Shown here: one piece after another, positions 57,101 to 64,000 of the stretch
How positions within the stretch are numbered: the stretch's first letter is position 1
How the letters are laid out: every line of letters starts with the position of its first letter
Assembly (NCBI RefSeq): GCF_013128195.2
Contig: NZ_CP053452.2
Location: forward strand, 9,768,703 to 9,832,702
DNA from: Frigoriglobus tundricola
Lineage (GTDB): Bacteria; Planctomycetota; Planctomycetia; Gemmatales; Gemmataceae
Length of the DNA stretch: 64,000 nucleotides
Reading direction: 5' to 3'
The notes under the pieces: model-generated
What the model saw: only the letters and a program-made list of their open reading frames with translations
Databases searched by the model: none
What the model was told of the DNA's origin: nothing
Translations under genes and position numbers: made by a program

Positions 57101-60100
57101 TCCATCAACGGACTGTTCCAGCGCACCACCACCGTCTACGACGTCGCCGGCCAGTCCGTATCGCGTATCGACCCGCTGTTCCGCCGCACCAGTACCGTGT
57201 TCGACCGGGCGGGCCGCACGCTCGCGAGTATCAACGCGCTGCTCCAGCGCACCACCACCGTGTACGACGCGGCCGGTCAGAGCGTCAGTAGCGTGGACCC
57301 CCTCCTGCGCCGCACGTCCACCGCATTCGATTTGGCGGGCCGGTCCCTGGCGTCCATCAACGGACTGTTCCAGCGCACCACCACCGCCTACGACGCCGCC
57401 GGCCAGTCCGTGGCGAGCATCGACCCGCTGCTCCGCCGCACCAGTACCGTGTACGATCTCGCGGCCCGTTCGCTCGCGTCCATCAACGCGCTGTTGCAGC
57501 GCACCACCACCGTGTACGACGCCGCCGGCCAGACGGTCGCCAGCATCGACCCGCTCCTGCGCCGCACCTCCACCGCGTACGATAAGGCCGGGCGCAAGCT
57601 GGCCGCGATCAACGGACTGTTCCAGCGCACCACCACCGTGTACGACGTCGCCGGCCAGACGGTCGCTAGCATCGACCCGCTGCTCCGCCGCACGAGTACG
57701 GTTTATGACCTGACGGGCCGCTCCCTGGCCAGCGTCAACGCGCTGTTGCAGCGCACCACCACCATTTACGACGCCGCCGGCCAGTCCGTGGCGAGTATCG
57801 ACCCGCTCGTGCGCCGCACCAGTACCCTGTTCGACCTCGCGGGCCGCTCGCTCGCGAGCATCAACGGACTGTTCCAGCGCACCACCACCGCCTACGACGC
57901 CGCCGGCCAGACGGTCGCCAGCATCGACCCGCTCCTGCGCCGCACCAGTACCCTGTTCGACCTCGCCGGGCGCTCCCTGGTTTCGATCAACGGGCTGTTC
58001 CAGCGCACCACCACCGCCTACGACGCCGCCGGGCAGAGTGTCGCGAGCATCGACCCGCTGCTCCGCCGCACCAGTACCCTGTTCGACCTCGCGGGCCGGT
58101 CCCTGGTTTCGATCAACGGACTGTTCCAGCGCACCACTACCGTCTACGACGCCGCCGGGCAGAGTGTCGCGAGCATCGATCCGCTCTTGCGCCGCACCTC
58201 GACGGCCTACGACCTCGCGGGCCGGTCCCTGGCCGCGATCAACGCCCTGTTGCAGCGCACCACCACCGTCTACGACGCCGCGGGCCAGTCCGTGGCGAGC
58301 ATCGACCCGCTGCTCCGCCGCACGAGCACGGCCTACGACCGGGCCGGGCGGGCCCTGGCGTCCATCAACGGACTGTTCCAGCGCACCACCACCATCTACG
58401 ACGTGGCCGGCCAGTCCGTGGCGAGCATCGACCCGCTCCTGCGCCGCACCAGTACCGTGTACGATCTCGCGGCCCGGTCCCGGGCGTCCATCAACCCGCT
58501 GTTGCAGCGCACCACCACCATCTACGACGCTGCCGGCCAAACCGTCGGCACCATCGACCCGCTGTTGCGCCGCACCTCGACGGCCTACGACCTCGCGGGC
58601 CGGTCCCTGGCCGCGATCAACGCCCTGTTGCAGCGCACCACCACCGTGTACGACGTCACCGGCCAGACCGTGTCGCGGTTGGACCCGCTGGCCCGGCGCA
58701 CGAGTACCGTGTTCGACCGGGCCGGGCGCACGCTCTCGTCGATCAACGCCTTGGGGAACCGCACCACCACGGCCTACGACGCCGCCGGACAGACCGTCGG
58801 CACCATCGACGCCCTGTTGCGCCGCACCAGTACGGCCTACGACCGGGCCGGCCGCGCCCTGGCCTCCATCAACGGGCTGGGCCAGCGCACCACCACCGCC
58901 TACGACGCCGCCGGACAGACCGTGGCCGTCGTCAACCCGCTGTTGCAACGCACCTCGACCGTGTACGACCCGGCCGGACGGACCCGGGCGTCCATCAACC
59001 CGCTGTTGCAGCGCACCACCACCGCCTACGACGCGGCCGGGCAGACCGTGGCCGTCATCAACGGCCTCGGGTACCGCACCAGCCACGCCTACGACCCCGC
59101 CGGACGACGGGTCCGGCTCACCGACGCCAACACCCACGCCACCACGTTCCTGTTCGATGCCGCGGGCCAGGACCTCGGACGCATCGACCCGCTCGCCCGC
59201 CGCAGCACCTTCGGGTACGACCGCGCCGGCCGCCGCACCCTGGACCTGGACGCCCGCGGGGCCCGGGTCACCACCGCCTACGATGGGGCCGGGCAGAAGG
59301 TGGCCGAGACCCTGTCCTCGGGCACCCGGGGCACGTTCGCCTACGACACCGCGGGCCGGCGCGTGCTGGTGAGCGATGCGACCGGTCGGGTGACCACGAG
59401 CTACGACGCGGCGGGTCAAACCACGGGCGTTTCGCAACCCCTGGGCAAGCGGGTCAGTTACGCCTACGACCCGGCCGGGTGGCGCCGCGCCCTTCGTGAC
59501 CCGGACGGCGGACGCACCACCTACACACACGACCCCGCGGGACAACTGGTCGGGCTCGCCAGCCCCCAGAACGGCCGCACCACCTTCGCCTACGACGCCG
59601 CCGGACGCGAGGCCGCCAAGCGCCTCGCCAACGGGGTCCGGGTGACCCACACCTACGACCCGGCGGGCCGGGTCACCGGGGTCGCCACCGCCGGCCCCGC
59701 CGGGCTCGTGCGGCGCCTCACCTACGCACTCGACCCCCTGGGCCGCCGGGCCGCCGTCGCCGCCTCCGACGGGGCCCGCACCACCTACGCCTACGACAAC
59801 GCCGGGCAACTGAGACGCGAGCAGCGGGCCGCCTCCGGCATCAACCTGACCCACGCGTACGACCCCGTCGGCAACCGCACCGCCCAGACCGACAGCGGCA
59901 CCCGCACCACCTACGCCTACGACAACGCCAACCAGCTGGGCCGCGAGCAGACCAACACGGCCCGCACCACCTACGCATACGACCCCGCCGGCAACCGGGT
60001 CCAGAAGGCCGACCCCGCCGCCACCACGTACTACGTGTGGGACGCCAAGAGCCGGCTCGCCGTCGCCGAGCCCGTCGCCGGCCGCGTCACCTACGCCTAC

Positions 60101-63100
60101 GACGGGATCGGCCGCCGCGCCACCAAGCAGTCGGGGTCCGGGGCCGTGCGGTTCGTGTGGGACTTCAAGAAGGTGCTCCAGGAGGCCGACGGCGGGACCG
60201 GGGCCACCGAGTACCAGTTCCTCACCACCGAGGGCGAGTACGGGGACCTCGTGAGCGGGTACGGCAACGGCGCCACCAAGTACTACGGGTCCGACGCACT
60301 CGGCTCGACCGACGTGCTCCTCGACGGCACCGGGTCGGTCACGGCCACGTTCGAGTACCGGGCGTTCGGGCTCACGAGCGAGTCAGGCGGGGGCGACGGT
60401 CCGGGCCTGGCCCTGCCGGCCCCGCTGCCCTCGGAGCTGGGCGGGGGCGTGAGCGCGCAGACCGGCGAGCCGTTCGCGTTCGTGGGCCGGCACGGGTACT
60501 TCCACGACACCGAGGCCGGGCTGTACCTGCTGGGAACCGGCGGCGGCGCCGACCCGGACGGGAGCGGGCGCGCGTACGACCCCCAGACCATCGTGCTGCT
60601 GTCCAAGGACCCACTCGAGGAGCGCGGCGGGCAGACCAACGGGTACACGTACTGTGCCAACGACCCGGTCAACCGCACCGACCCGAGCGGGAACCGGCTC
60701 CTGGTGCCGGCGTGCCTGCTCGACCCGTCCGGCAGGGACTCGCACGTGGGCCGGCTGGTGCGGGACGAGCTGTACGACGTGTACGGCACGAAGCACCCGA
60801 AGGCGTGGACCAACCGCACCGATATCGACCTGACGATCGGCCACACGGACGTCCTGAACCAGCACACGTACGGGGTCGTGGACCTGTTCGACCGCCTCCC
60901 GGCGGCCATCTGGGGCGAGATCGCGAAGGACCCCAACCCGCACGGGGTGTTGCTCCGCGGGGCGCTCGAGCGCGAGACGGTGATCCGCGGGGAGCACAAG
61001 GGCATGGTCCAGTGGGGCGGGGTCGACCCGCCCCCGCCCCCGCAGCGGCACCAGGTCACCGAGGGCTTGTCACAGCTCGGGAACACGCTGATCGGCCTCG
61101 GCGAGGATGTGGTCGGGACGGTGGCGCCGGAAACGGCGCGGGACGTGGCGAACACGGCGCGGTGGGCGCAGGAGAGCACCCTGAACGTGGTGGACGCGGC
61201 GGGCCGGGCGGTGGCCCACAAGGTCGAGGACACCGTGCAGTCCGCGATCGATGCCGCCGGCGGGCTGGTGAACGCCGCGGGCACCTGGGTCGAGGCCAAG
61301 GTCCAGCAGCTGCCCAGCCCGCTCAAGGTGGGGCTCGCGGCGCTGGCGTCCCAGGCCCGGGTGTTCGACCCGACCATCACCACCGAGAGCCTCACGGAGG
61401 CACTCGACAAGTTCGGGCTCAGCGCGGACACGCTGACCAACCTGCTGACCCGCGGGGCCACGATCATCACGAACGTCGGCAAGGGGGTCCAGTACGGGCT
61501 GGAGGACTTCTGCGGCGGGGACGTGACGAAGACGATGAAGTGCAACAAGATCCTGAGCCGGATGTTGGATGCGGTCGGCAAATGGGTCGGGGTCGACGGG
61601 TTCGAGGACCTGGTGAAGATCGTGGGGAAGGTTCTGGCCAAGCCCCAGGAGGTCACGTTCGCGGACGCGGCCGCCCCGGTCGTGAAGGTGTTCCAGCTCA
61701 ACTGGGACCGGGCCCTGGGGCTCCTGTTCAAGGCGATCACCCAGGCCGGGGGGCCGGACCTGTCGCAGGGGGTGCTGGTGGTGACCGGGGTGCTCGAGCG
61801 GATGGGCACGTGGTTGGGCGTGTCCGCGGAGGACGCCCCGAGCGGCCCCCCGGACCTGGCGGGGTTCCTGGCCGCGGTGATCGACAAGGCGGGCCAGTTC
61901 CAACAGGATCTGGACGCGGCCGAGCAGGGCGACATCGACTTGCCCGGCTTGCTGTGGCAGGCGTTCCAGGGCGCGCTCCTCCCGCCGCTGCTGGCGAAGG
62001 TGGCCGCATTCGTGGCCGGGTGGGTGGCCAAATTGACGCCGACGCCGGGCGCGGTCGTGGGGTGGGCGAAGACGGCCTGGGACTTCTACAAGGCGGTGCA
62101 GGCGCGGCTGGGGGAGCTGAAGGTGATCCTGGAGTCGCTCCGGAACATCGTGACGCAAGTGGTGAAGGTGGCCGACGGGAACGAGGGCGCGCTGAAGGGG
62201 GTGGGCGCGGAAGTGAGCAAGGTGATCCAGGCCAACGTCCCGGTGGCGTTCTCGGTGCTGGCCACGGCGCTCGGGTTCGGTGGGATCGAGCAGGTGCCCA
62301 AGACGGCCATCGAGACCGTGAACACCAAGATCGATGACACGGTCGTCAAGTTCCTGGCCGCGATCGCCAAGCCGGTGGTCAAGCGGATCGGGGGCCCGGG
62401 GGCGGTGAAGAGCGGGGGCCTGGACGGCGTGCAACTGTTGACCAGGCCGGTGCCGCTGACCCGGAACCCGAGCCGGATGGCGGTGCTGGGAAAGAAGGGG
62501 GGCGAGGTCCGGGTGTACGTGTCCGGGTCCGACTTCGCGCCGCTGGCGAAGGAGAAGACCGTCGACCTGGTGACGAAGGGCGAGGCGCTGGCCCAGAAGT
62601 TGCAGCCGACGGGCCCGGGGCTGAAGGCGGCGGACGCGCAGGCGGGCCTGAAGGAGGAGAAGGCGGCGCGTCAGCAGCTCGCGGCCCTGGACGTGTGCGG
62701 GCTCAAGGGCGGCCAGTGCTTCGTGGCGGGGACGCGGGTGGGTCGATGGGTGAACGGGGTGTGGATCGGGGAACGAATCGAGGCGGTGCGCCTGGGCCAG
62801 AACGTGCCGACGTGGCGGCCGGGCGAGTGGGGCTACGCGGCGAGCGGGGCGGCGCCGGGCACGGCGTTCGCCCCGGACACACACCGGGCCGTGTGGCTCC
62901 GCCAGGAGCGGGCCGACGGGACGTGGACCGAGGCCGGGTTGCTCCGGTCGCGGGACTGGATGCGGGCGCAAGGAGGATCCCGAGTCGGGGACCGGACGGT
63001 GCTGGAGCTGCCGGAGATGGGCGTGTCGGGCGTGTTCCAGGTGGTGGCGGTCGACCCGTGCCCGGAGATCGAGGGCGGGCCGGGGCGAACGGTGACGGGG

Positions 63101-64000
63101 CTCTTCCGTCACGGGCGGGGTCGGGTGTATGATGTGGGGGTGGAGGGCGAGTCGGGACCGCTGGGCGCGACGGCGGCGCACCCGATCTGGAGCGTCGATC
63201 GCAGCGCATGGGTGCCGGCCCGCGCGTTGCAGCCCGGCGAGCGGGTGCAGGCGGTGGGTCGAACGGTTCAGGTGCAGCGGGTCGAGGAGCGGGGCGACGA
63301 GCCGGTGTACAACCTCGAAGTGGACGCCGACCACTGCTACCGGGTCGGGGAGCAGGGCATCCTCGTGCATAATGCGTCGGCATGTAAGCCTTGTGAATAC
63401 ATGACGCCAAGGCAACAAACGACCGTAGCGGGTGCAGGTGGCACCTTTAATGTTGAATTTACACTCGCCACAGACGAAGATAAGAATATCTTGACCTACC
63501 TGAGCGCTGACCTCAAATCGAAAGGCGAGTTAATAGACAAGCAGGTGGTCTGCCGAGTGTATTCACTGAAAGGGACTGTGAACAAGAAGGAAGGTACGCC
63601 GCGTGGTGGATTTGCTCAAGACCTTTGGCAACGGCTCATGAAGGCGTTATCGGTTACTGGGCAAGACGCAGGACACTTGCTGGGTATTCAGTTTGGAGGT
63701 CCAGACGATGTGAGGGCAATAGTGCCTATGAACTTAACGCTAAATAGGGGCAATTGGAAGTCGATGGAGGACCGAATGACGGCATGTCTAGGTCGCAGCG
63801 ACATTACTCGTTTGGAGTACGAGATAACCGTTAACTATGAGGGTAACGGAATTGTTCCAAGCAGGTATGATGTCATAGTTCGATTCTCGGGGCCAAGCCA
63901 GTCCGGAGTGCGAAATCTCTTGGAGTTTACCAATACCCCCGATCAAAAGGGTACTAGTCTTGCGGCCAAAGATTGTTTTTCCCAGTGGCAGCATGGATAG
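51107..64000 (+). CDS. giant RHS/YD-repeat polymorphic toxin with Hint domain and C-terminal nuclease
   Basis: A complete 4297-residue frame whose stop is the last codon of the window. About residues 1-180 are a Pro-rich leader and the RHS-type N-terminal beta region (GSGHLTLALGPPDEGP, GYGWTVHP). YD repeats follow; between about residues 645 and 2658 they are ~96 nearly identical 21-residue units (consensus YDxAGRSLASINALLQRTTTV). About 2970-3195 is the RHS core, ending in GYTYCANDPVNRTDPSGN. About 3200-3865 is helical, with hydrophobic stretches (LPPLLAKVAAFVAGWVAKL), role unknown. Hint domain C3871 to N4089 and nuclease 4090-4297 follow. No signal peptide is seen. In known RHS toxins the YD repeats form a shell around a toxin released by self-cleavage; delivery is by contact-dependent secretion. 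The secretion route here is not visible. Confidence 0.93.
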   Translation: MSTVQASWVQLTTPDPAPFGQGCPPGSVGATFPAFPDVGPPVTCPDGTCGANVPRTPLLYRWHPLCDARANAAAPPGTTPAFNNPVLTQVTDLLVRWRGDVAPVAPGLSAGPLSPGAQGTGAVRVSPGSGHLTLALGPPDEGPVAPALALVYNSRRPVAGEAGYGWTVHPKSTVTSLTATALDLALGDGTVLRYNQPDSSNRYLPPGGSADALQYTPAAGTWTRSSPDGSTVLYTPAGTNLARATQLRVPTGGRYTLAYDTGGRLTTIRDPLGGLTSLTYAAGTGTLTRIAQPSGRLTTVTVNGAGDLTVLTRPDGSRFTLTYDTGHRLTSVTDPTGVGTQFRHANGRLAGFTAPNGGRTSYAYYGTGNAARTGITDPTGARSTLTFNSSGNLAAVTDPTGQRTSYLWATHRLVGYQNATGSRTTFTYATRADRSAALTGILDALTGQYTFGYNPAGQLTTLVDQVGNRTELEWSGPGVRTAVIDPQSARTTYASDTLGRVTGVTDASARRTTAVYQVGTVIEACIAAAIDPALARTTYLYNAAEQPTGVADPLNRTTTMVRDVMNRMTGQIDPLGARTSLAYDPAGRPTATTDPLGRVSSTVYDTAGQVTATVDPLNEQTAYGYTPDGLVAQVTDPLGRTSQTVYDARRRPVARIDALGRRTSTVYDAAQRPAARIDALGRRTSTVYNANSRPLAQIDPLGHRSTTVYDPAGRVTGTIDPLGRRSSTVYDPLDRVLATVNPLGQRTTTVYDPVGRSLATIDPLLRRTSTVYDLAGRARASVNPLLQRASTVYDAAGQVVASIDPLLRRASTVFDRAGRTLASVNALLQRTTTVYDAAGQTVASIDPLGHRTSTVYDRAGRARASVNALLQRATTVYDVAGQSVARIDPLLRRTTSVYDRAGQGVASVNALLQRTTTAYDPAGRSVATVDPLLRRTSTVYDLAGRSVAAINGLLQRTTTVYDAANQTVARVDPLLRRTSTAYDRAGRSLASINALLQRTTTVYDAAGQTVASVDPLLRRTSTVYDPAGRSLASINGLFQRTTTVYDVAGQAVARIDPLLHRTSTVYDRLGRGVGAIDPLGNRSTTVYDGAGRTAAAIDPTARRTSTVYDPLNRTLASVNPLLQRTTTVYDVAGQTVATVDPLLRRTSTVYDLAARSLASVNALLQRTTTAYDAAGQTVASIDPLLRRTSTVYDRAARSLASVNALLQRTTTAYDAAGQTVASIDPLLRRTSTAFDLAGRSLASINGLSQRTTTVYDAAGQSVASIDPLLRRSSTAYDTAGRSLASINALLQRTTTIYDVAGRSVARIDPLGHRASTVYDAANRTRASVNALLQRTTTAYDAAGRTLASIDPLLRRTSTVYDPAGRSLASVNALLQRTTTIYDVAGQTVATVDPLLRRTSTVFDLAGRSRASINALLQRTTSIYDAAGQSAARIDPLLRRTSTVFDLAGRSLASVNALLQRTTTVYDAAGQTVASIDPLLHRTSTVYDPAGRSLASINALLQRTTTLYDQAGQTAGSTDSLGRRTSTVYDPAGRSLASINALLQRTTTVYDPAGRSVARIDPLLRRSSTVYDPVNRSLASVNALLQRTTTVYDAAGQTVARIDPLLRRTSTAYDLVGRSVASINALLQRTTTAYDAAGQTVASVDPLLRRTSTAYDLAGRSLASVNALLQRTTTVYDATGQTVARIDPLLRRTSTAYDLAGRSLASVNALLQRTTTVYDAAGRTVASIDPLLRRASTAYDPVNRSVASINALAQRTTTVYDAAGEGVGSLDPLGRRATTVYDKAGRTLAAVNPLGQRTTTVFDVAGQTVARIDPLLRRTSTVFDLAGRTLAAINGLFQRTTTVYDVAGQSVASIDPLLRRTSTLFDPTGRSVASINALAQRTTTVYDVAGQSVSRIDPLFRRTSTVFDLAGRSLASVNALFQRTTTVYDVAGQSEASIDPLLRRTSTAYDRAGRTLASINALLQRTTTVYDAAGQSVSSVDPLLRRTSTAFDLAGRSLASINGLFQRTTTVYDVAGQSVSRIDPLFRRTSTVFDRAGRTLASINALLQRTTTVYDAAGQSVSSVDPLLRRTSTAFDLAGRSLASINGLFQRTTTAYDAAGQSVASIDPLLRRTSTVYDLAARSLASINALLQRTTTVYDAAGQTVASIDPLLRRTSTAYDKAGRKLAAINGLFQRTTTVYDVAGQTVASIDPLLRRTSTVYDLTGRSLASVNALLQRTTTIYDAAGQSVASIDPLVRRTSTLFDLAGRSLASINGLFQRTTTAYDAAGQTVASIDPLLRRTSTLFDLAGRSLVSINGLFQRTTTAYDAAGQSVASIDPLLRRTSTLFDLAGRSLVSINGLFQRTTTVYDAAGQSVASIDPLLRRTSTAYDLAGRSLAAINALLQRTTTVYDAAGQSVASIDPLLRRTSTAYDRAGRALASINGLFQRTTTIYDVAGQSVASIDPLLRRTSTVYDLAARSRASINPLLQRTTTIYDAAGQTVGTIDPLLRRTSTAYDLAGRSLAAINALLQRTTTVYDVTGQTVSRLDPLARRTSTVFDRAGRTLSSINALGNRTTTAYDAAGQTVGTIDALLRRTSTAYDRAGRALASINGLGQRTTTAYDAAGQTVAVVNPLLQRTSTVYDPAGRTRASINPLLQRTTTAYDAAGQTVAVINGLGYRTSHAYDPAGRRVRLTDANTHATTFLFDAAGQDLGRIDPLARRSTFGYDRAGRRTLDLDARGARVTTAYDGAGQKVAETLSSGTRGTFAYDTAGRRVLVSDATGRVTTSYDAAGQTTGVSQPLGKRVSYAYDPAGWRRALRDPDGGRTTYTHDPAGQLVGLASPQNGRTTFAYDAAGREAAKRLANGVRVTHTYDPAGRVTGVATAGPAGLVRRLTYALDPLGRRAAVAASDGARTTYAYDNAGQLRREQRAASGINLTHAYDPVGNRTAQTDSGTRTTYAYDNANQLGREQTNTARTTYAYDPAGNRVQKADPAATTYYVWDAKSRLAVAEPVAGRVTYAYDGIGRRATKQSGSGAVRFVWDFKKVLQEADGGTGATEYQFLTTEGEYGDLVSGYGNGATKYYGSDALGSTDVLLDGTGSVTATFEYRAFGLTSESGGGDGPGLALPAPLPSELGGGVSAQTGEPFAFVGRHGYFHDTEAGLYLLGTGGGADPDGSGRAYDPQTIVLLSKDPLEERGGQTNGYTYCANDPVNRTDPSGNRLLVPACLLDPSGRDSHVGRLVRDELYDVYGTKHPKAWTNRTDIDLTIGHTDVLNQHTYGVVDLFDRLPAAIWGEIAKDPNPHGVLLRGALERETVIRGEHKGMVQWGGVDPPPPPQRHQVTEGLSQLGNTLIGLGEDVVGTVAPETARDVANTARWAQESTLNVVDAAGRAVAHKVEDTVQSAIDAAGGLVNAAGTWVEAKVQQLPSPLKVGLAALASQARVFDPTITTESLTEALDKFGLSADTLTNLLTRGATIITNVGKGVQYGLEDFCGGDVTKTMKCNKILSRMLDAVGKWVGVDGFEDLVKIVGKVLAKPQEVTFADAAAPVVKVFQLNWDRALGLLFKAITQAGGPDLSQGVLVVTGVLERMGTWLGVSAEDAPSGPPDLAGFLAAVIDKAGQFQQDLDAAEQGDIDLPGLLWQAFQGALLPPLLAKVAAFVAGWVAKLTPTPGAVVGWAKTAWDFYKAVQARLGELKVILESLRNIVTQVVKVADGNEGALKGVGAEVSKVIQANVPVAFSVLATALGFGGIEQVPKTAIETVNTKIDDTVVKFLAAIAKPVVKRIGGPGAVKSGGLDGVQLLTRPVPLTRNPSRMAVLGKKGGEVRVYVSGSDFAPLAKEKTVDLVTKGEALAQKLQPTGPGLKAADAQAGLKEEKAARQQLAALDVCGLKGGQCFVAGTRVGRWVNGVWIGERIEAVRLGQNVPTWRPGEWGYAASGAAPGTAFAPDTHRAVWLRQERADGTWTEAGLLRSRDWMRAQGGSRVGDRTVLELPEMGVSGVFQVVAVDPCPEIEGGPGRTVTGLFRHGRGRVYDVGVEGESGPLGATAAHPIWSVDRSAWVPARALQPGERVQAVGRTVQVQRVEERGDEPVYNLEVDADHCYRVGEQGILVHNASACKPCEYMTPRQQTTVAGAGGTFNVEFTLATDEDKNILTYLSADLKSKGELIDKQVVCRVYSLKGTVNKKEGTPRGGFAQDLWQRLMKALSVTGQDAGHLLGIQFGGPDDVRAIVPMNLTLNRGNWKSMEDRMTACLGRSDITRLEYEITVNYEGNGIVPSRYDVIVRFSGPSQSGVRNLLEFTNTPDQKGTSLAAKDCFSQWQHG
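53040..59080 (+). repeat. ~96 tandem copies of a 63-bp YD-repeat unit (126-bp super-repeat)
   Basis: A 63-bp unit recurs without length change over ~6 kb. Two alternating variants (…SIDPLLRRTSTV and …SINALLQRTTTV) give a 126-bp higher-order period. The near-identity of distant copies implies ongoing homogenisation by recombination. The array leaves long open frames on other strands and frames, which are not genes. Confidence 0.9.
62717..63373 (+). other. Hint (pretoxin-HINT, intein-like) self-cleavage domain inside the RHS toxin
   Basis: Starts at CFVAGTRVGRWVNGVW (nucleophile C3871), has the block-B motif GATAAHPIWSVD (T-x-x-H), and ends with YRVGEQGILVHN (H4088-N4089). These are the catalytic elements of Hint domains that cut C-terminal to the Asn. 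Cleavage would free the last 208 residues. Confidence 0.88.
63374..64000 (+). other. C-terminal DNA/RNA non-specific endonuclease toxin module, low GC
   Basis: 208 residues after the Hint Asn. GQDAGHLLGIQFGGPDDVRA followed by IVPMNLTLNRGNWKSMEDRM matches the endonuclease NS_2-type betabetaalpha-metal signature: general-base candidate H4190, and metal/Asn candidates N4209, N4213 and N4216 next to W4217. GC falls to about 45-50% from ~70% just upstream, as expected for an exchanged toxin cassette. Confidence 0.8.

Noticed and set aside
53040..59080. Direct repeats considered as a CRISPR array or satellite
   Set aside because: Units are contiguous, have no spacers and encode YD repeats in frame.
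56546..59854. 1102-residue minus-strand open frame (also 50822-53656 minus, 53879-55546 minus, 53739-56330 plus)
   Set aside because: These are shadows of the 63-bp RHS repeat array. Lengths in multiples of three keep every frame open, and the translations are meaningless repeats rich in Gly, Arg and Val.

Overview
The window looks like planctomycete DNA, most likely from a Gemmata-like member of the Gemmataceae. This is inferred from gene content: a DUF1559 prepilin-like protein, a PVC-type membrane-bound dehydrogenase/haem-binding protein, an ECF sigma factor coupled to a Ser/Thr kinase, remnants of TIGR02996-type and 'AEWL' Gemmata paralogue families, and very high GC (roughly 65-75%) with a few AT-richer islands. 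No rRNA, tRNA, CRISPR array or insertion sequence was recognised.

Layout. 1-22.6 kb is housekeeping and accessory DNA. It holds the end of an FtsX-type permease, a tiny Pro/Ala protein and a convergent envelope protein separated by a perfect palindrome, an SDR reductase, and a three-gene translationally coupled cassette (surface protein, ECF sigma factor, Ser/Thr kinase with TPRs). Next come two overlapping ceramidase-like genes, the second fused to a PVC dehydrogenase and a c-type haem domain. These are followed by a DUF4198 plus DUF1559 pair (the DUF1559 gene has an in-frame stop), a Cys-rich secreted protein, a methyltransferase, a MarC-family membrane protein, and several decayed gene remnants.

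22.8-48.6 kb is a minus-strand cluster of very large multidomain glycosyltransferases: CgeB-like, GT2, GT4, GT25, GT92, FkbM and class I methyltransferases, and TPRs. It also contains a phage-tail-collar-type fibre protein, a ClpA/ClpB-like AAA+ ATPase, a GT-phosphatase-GT2 fusion and a degenerate nucleotide-sugar dehydrogenase. Most genes here are broken by single-base frameshifts although the amino-acid signal continues in the next frame. The 12.9-kb RHS gene nearby is not broken at all. From 48.8 kb the plus strand carries a serine-rich repeat protein, which is an attractive target for the neighbouring glycosyltransferases, and a GT9-like gene.

51.1-64.0 kb is one intact 4297-residue RHS/YD-repeat polymorphic toxin. 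It has an N-terminal RHS-type domain, about 96 nearly identical 21-residue repeats, an RHS core, a helical region of unknown function, a self-cleaving Hint domain, and a low-GC C-terminal DNA/RNA nuclease. It ends exactly at the window edge, so its immunity gene, expected immediately downstream, is not visible.

Taken together, the right half reads as a cell-surface and inter-bacterial interaction region: surface glycosylation, a Ser-rich protein, a tail-fibre-like protein and a giant contact toxin. That functional link is inference.
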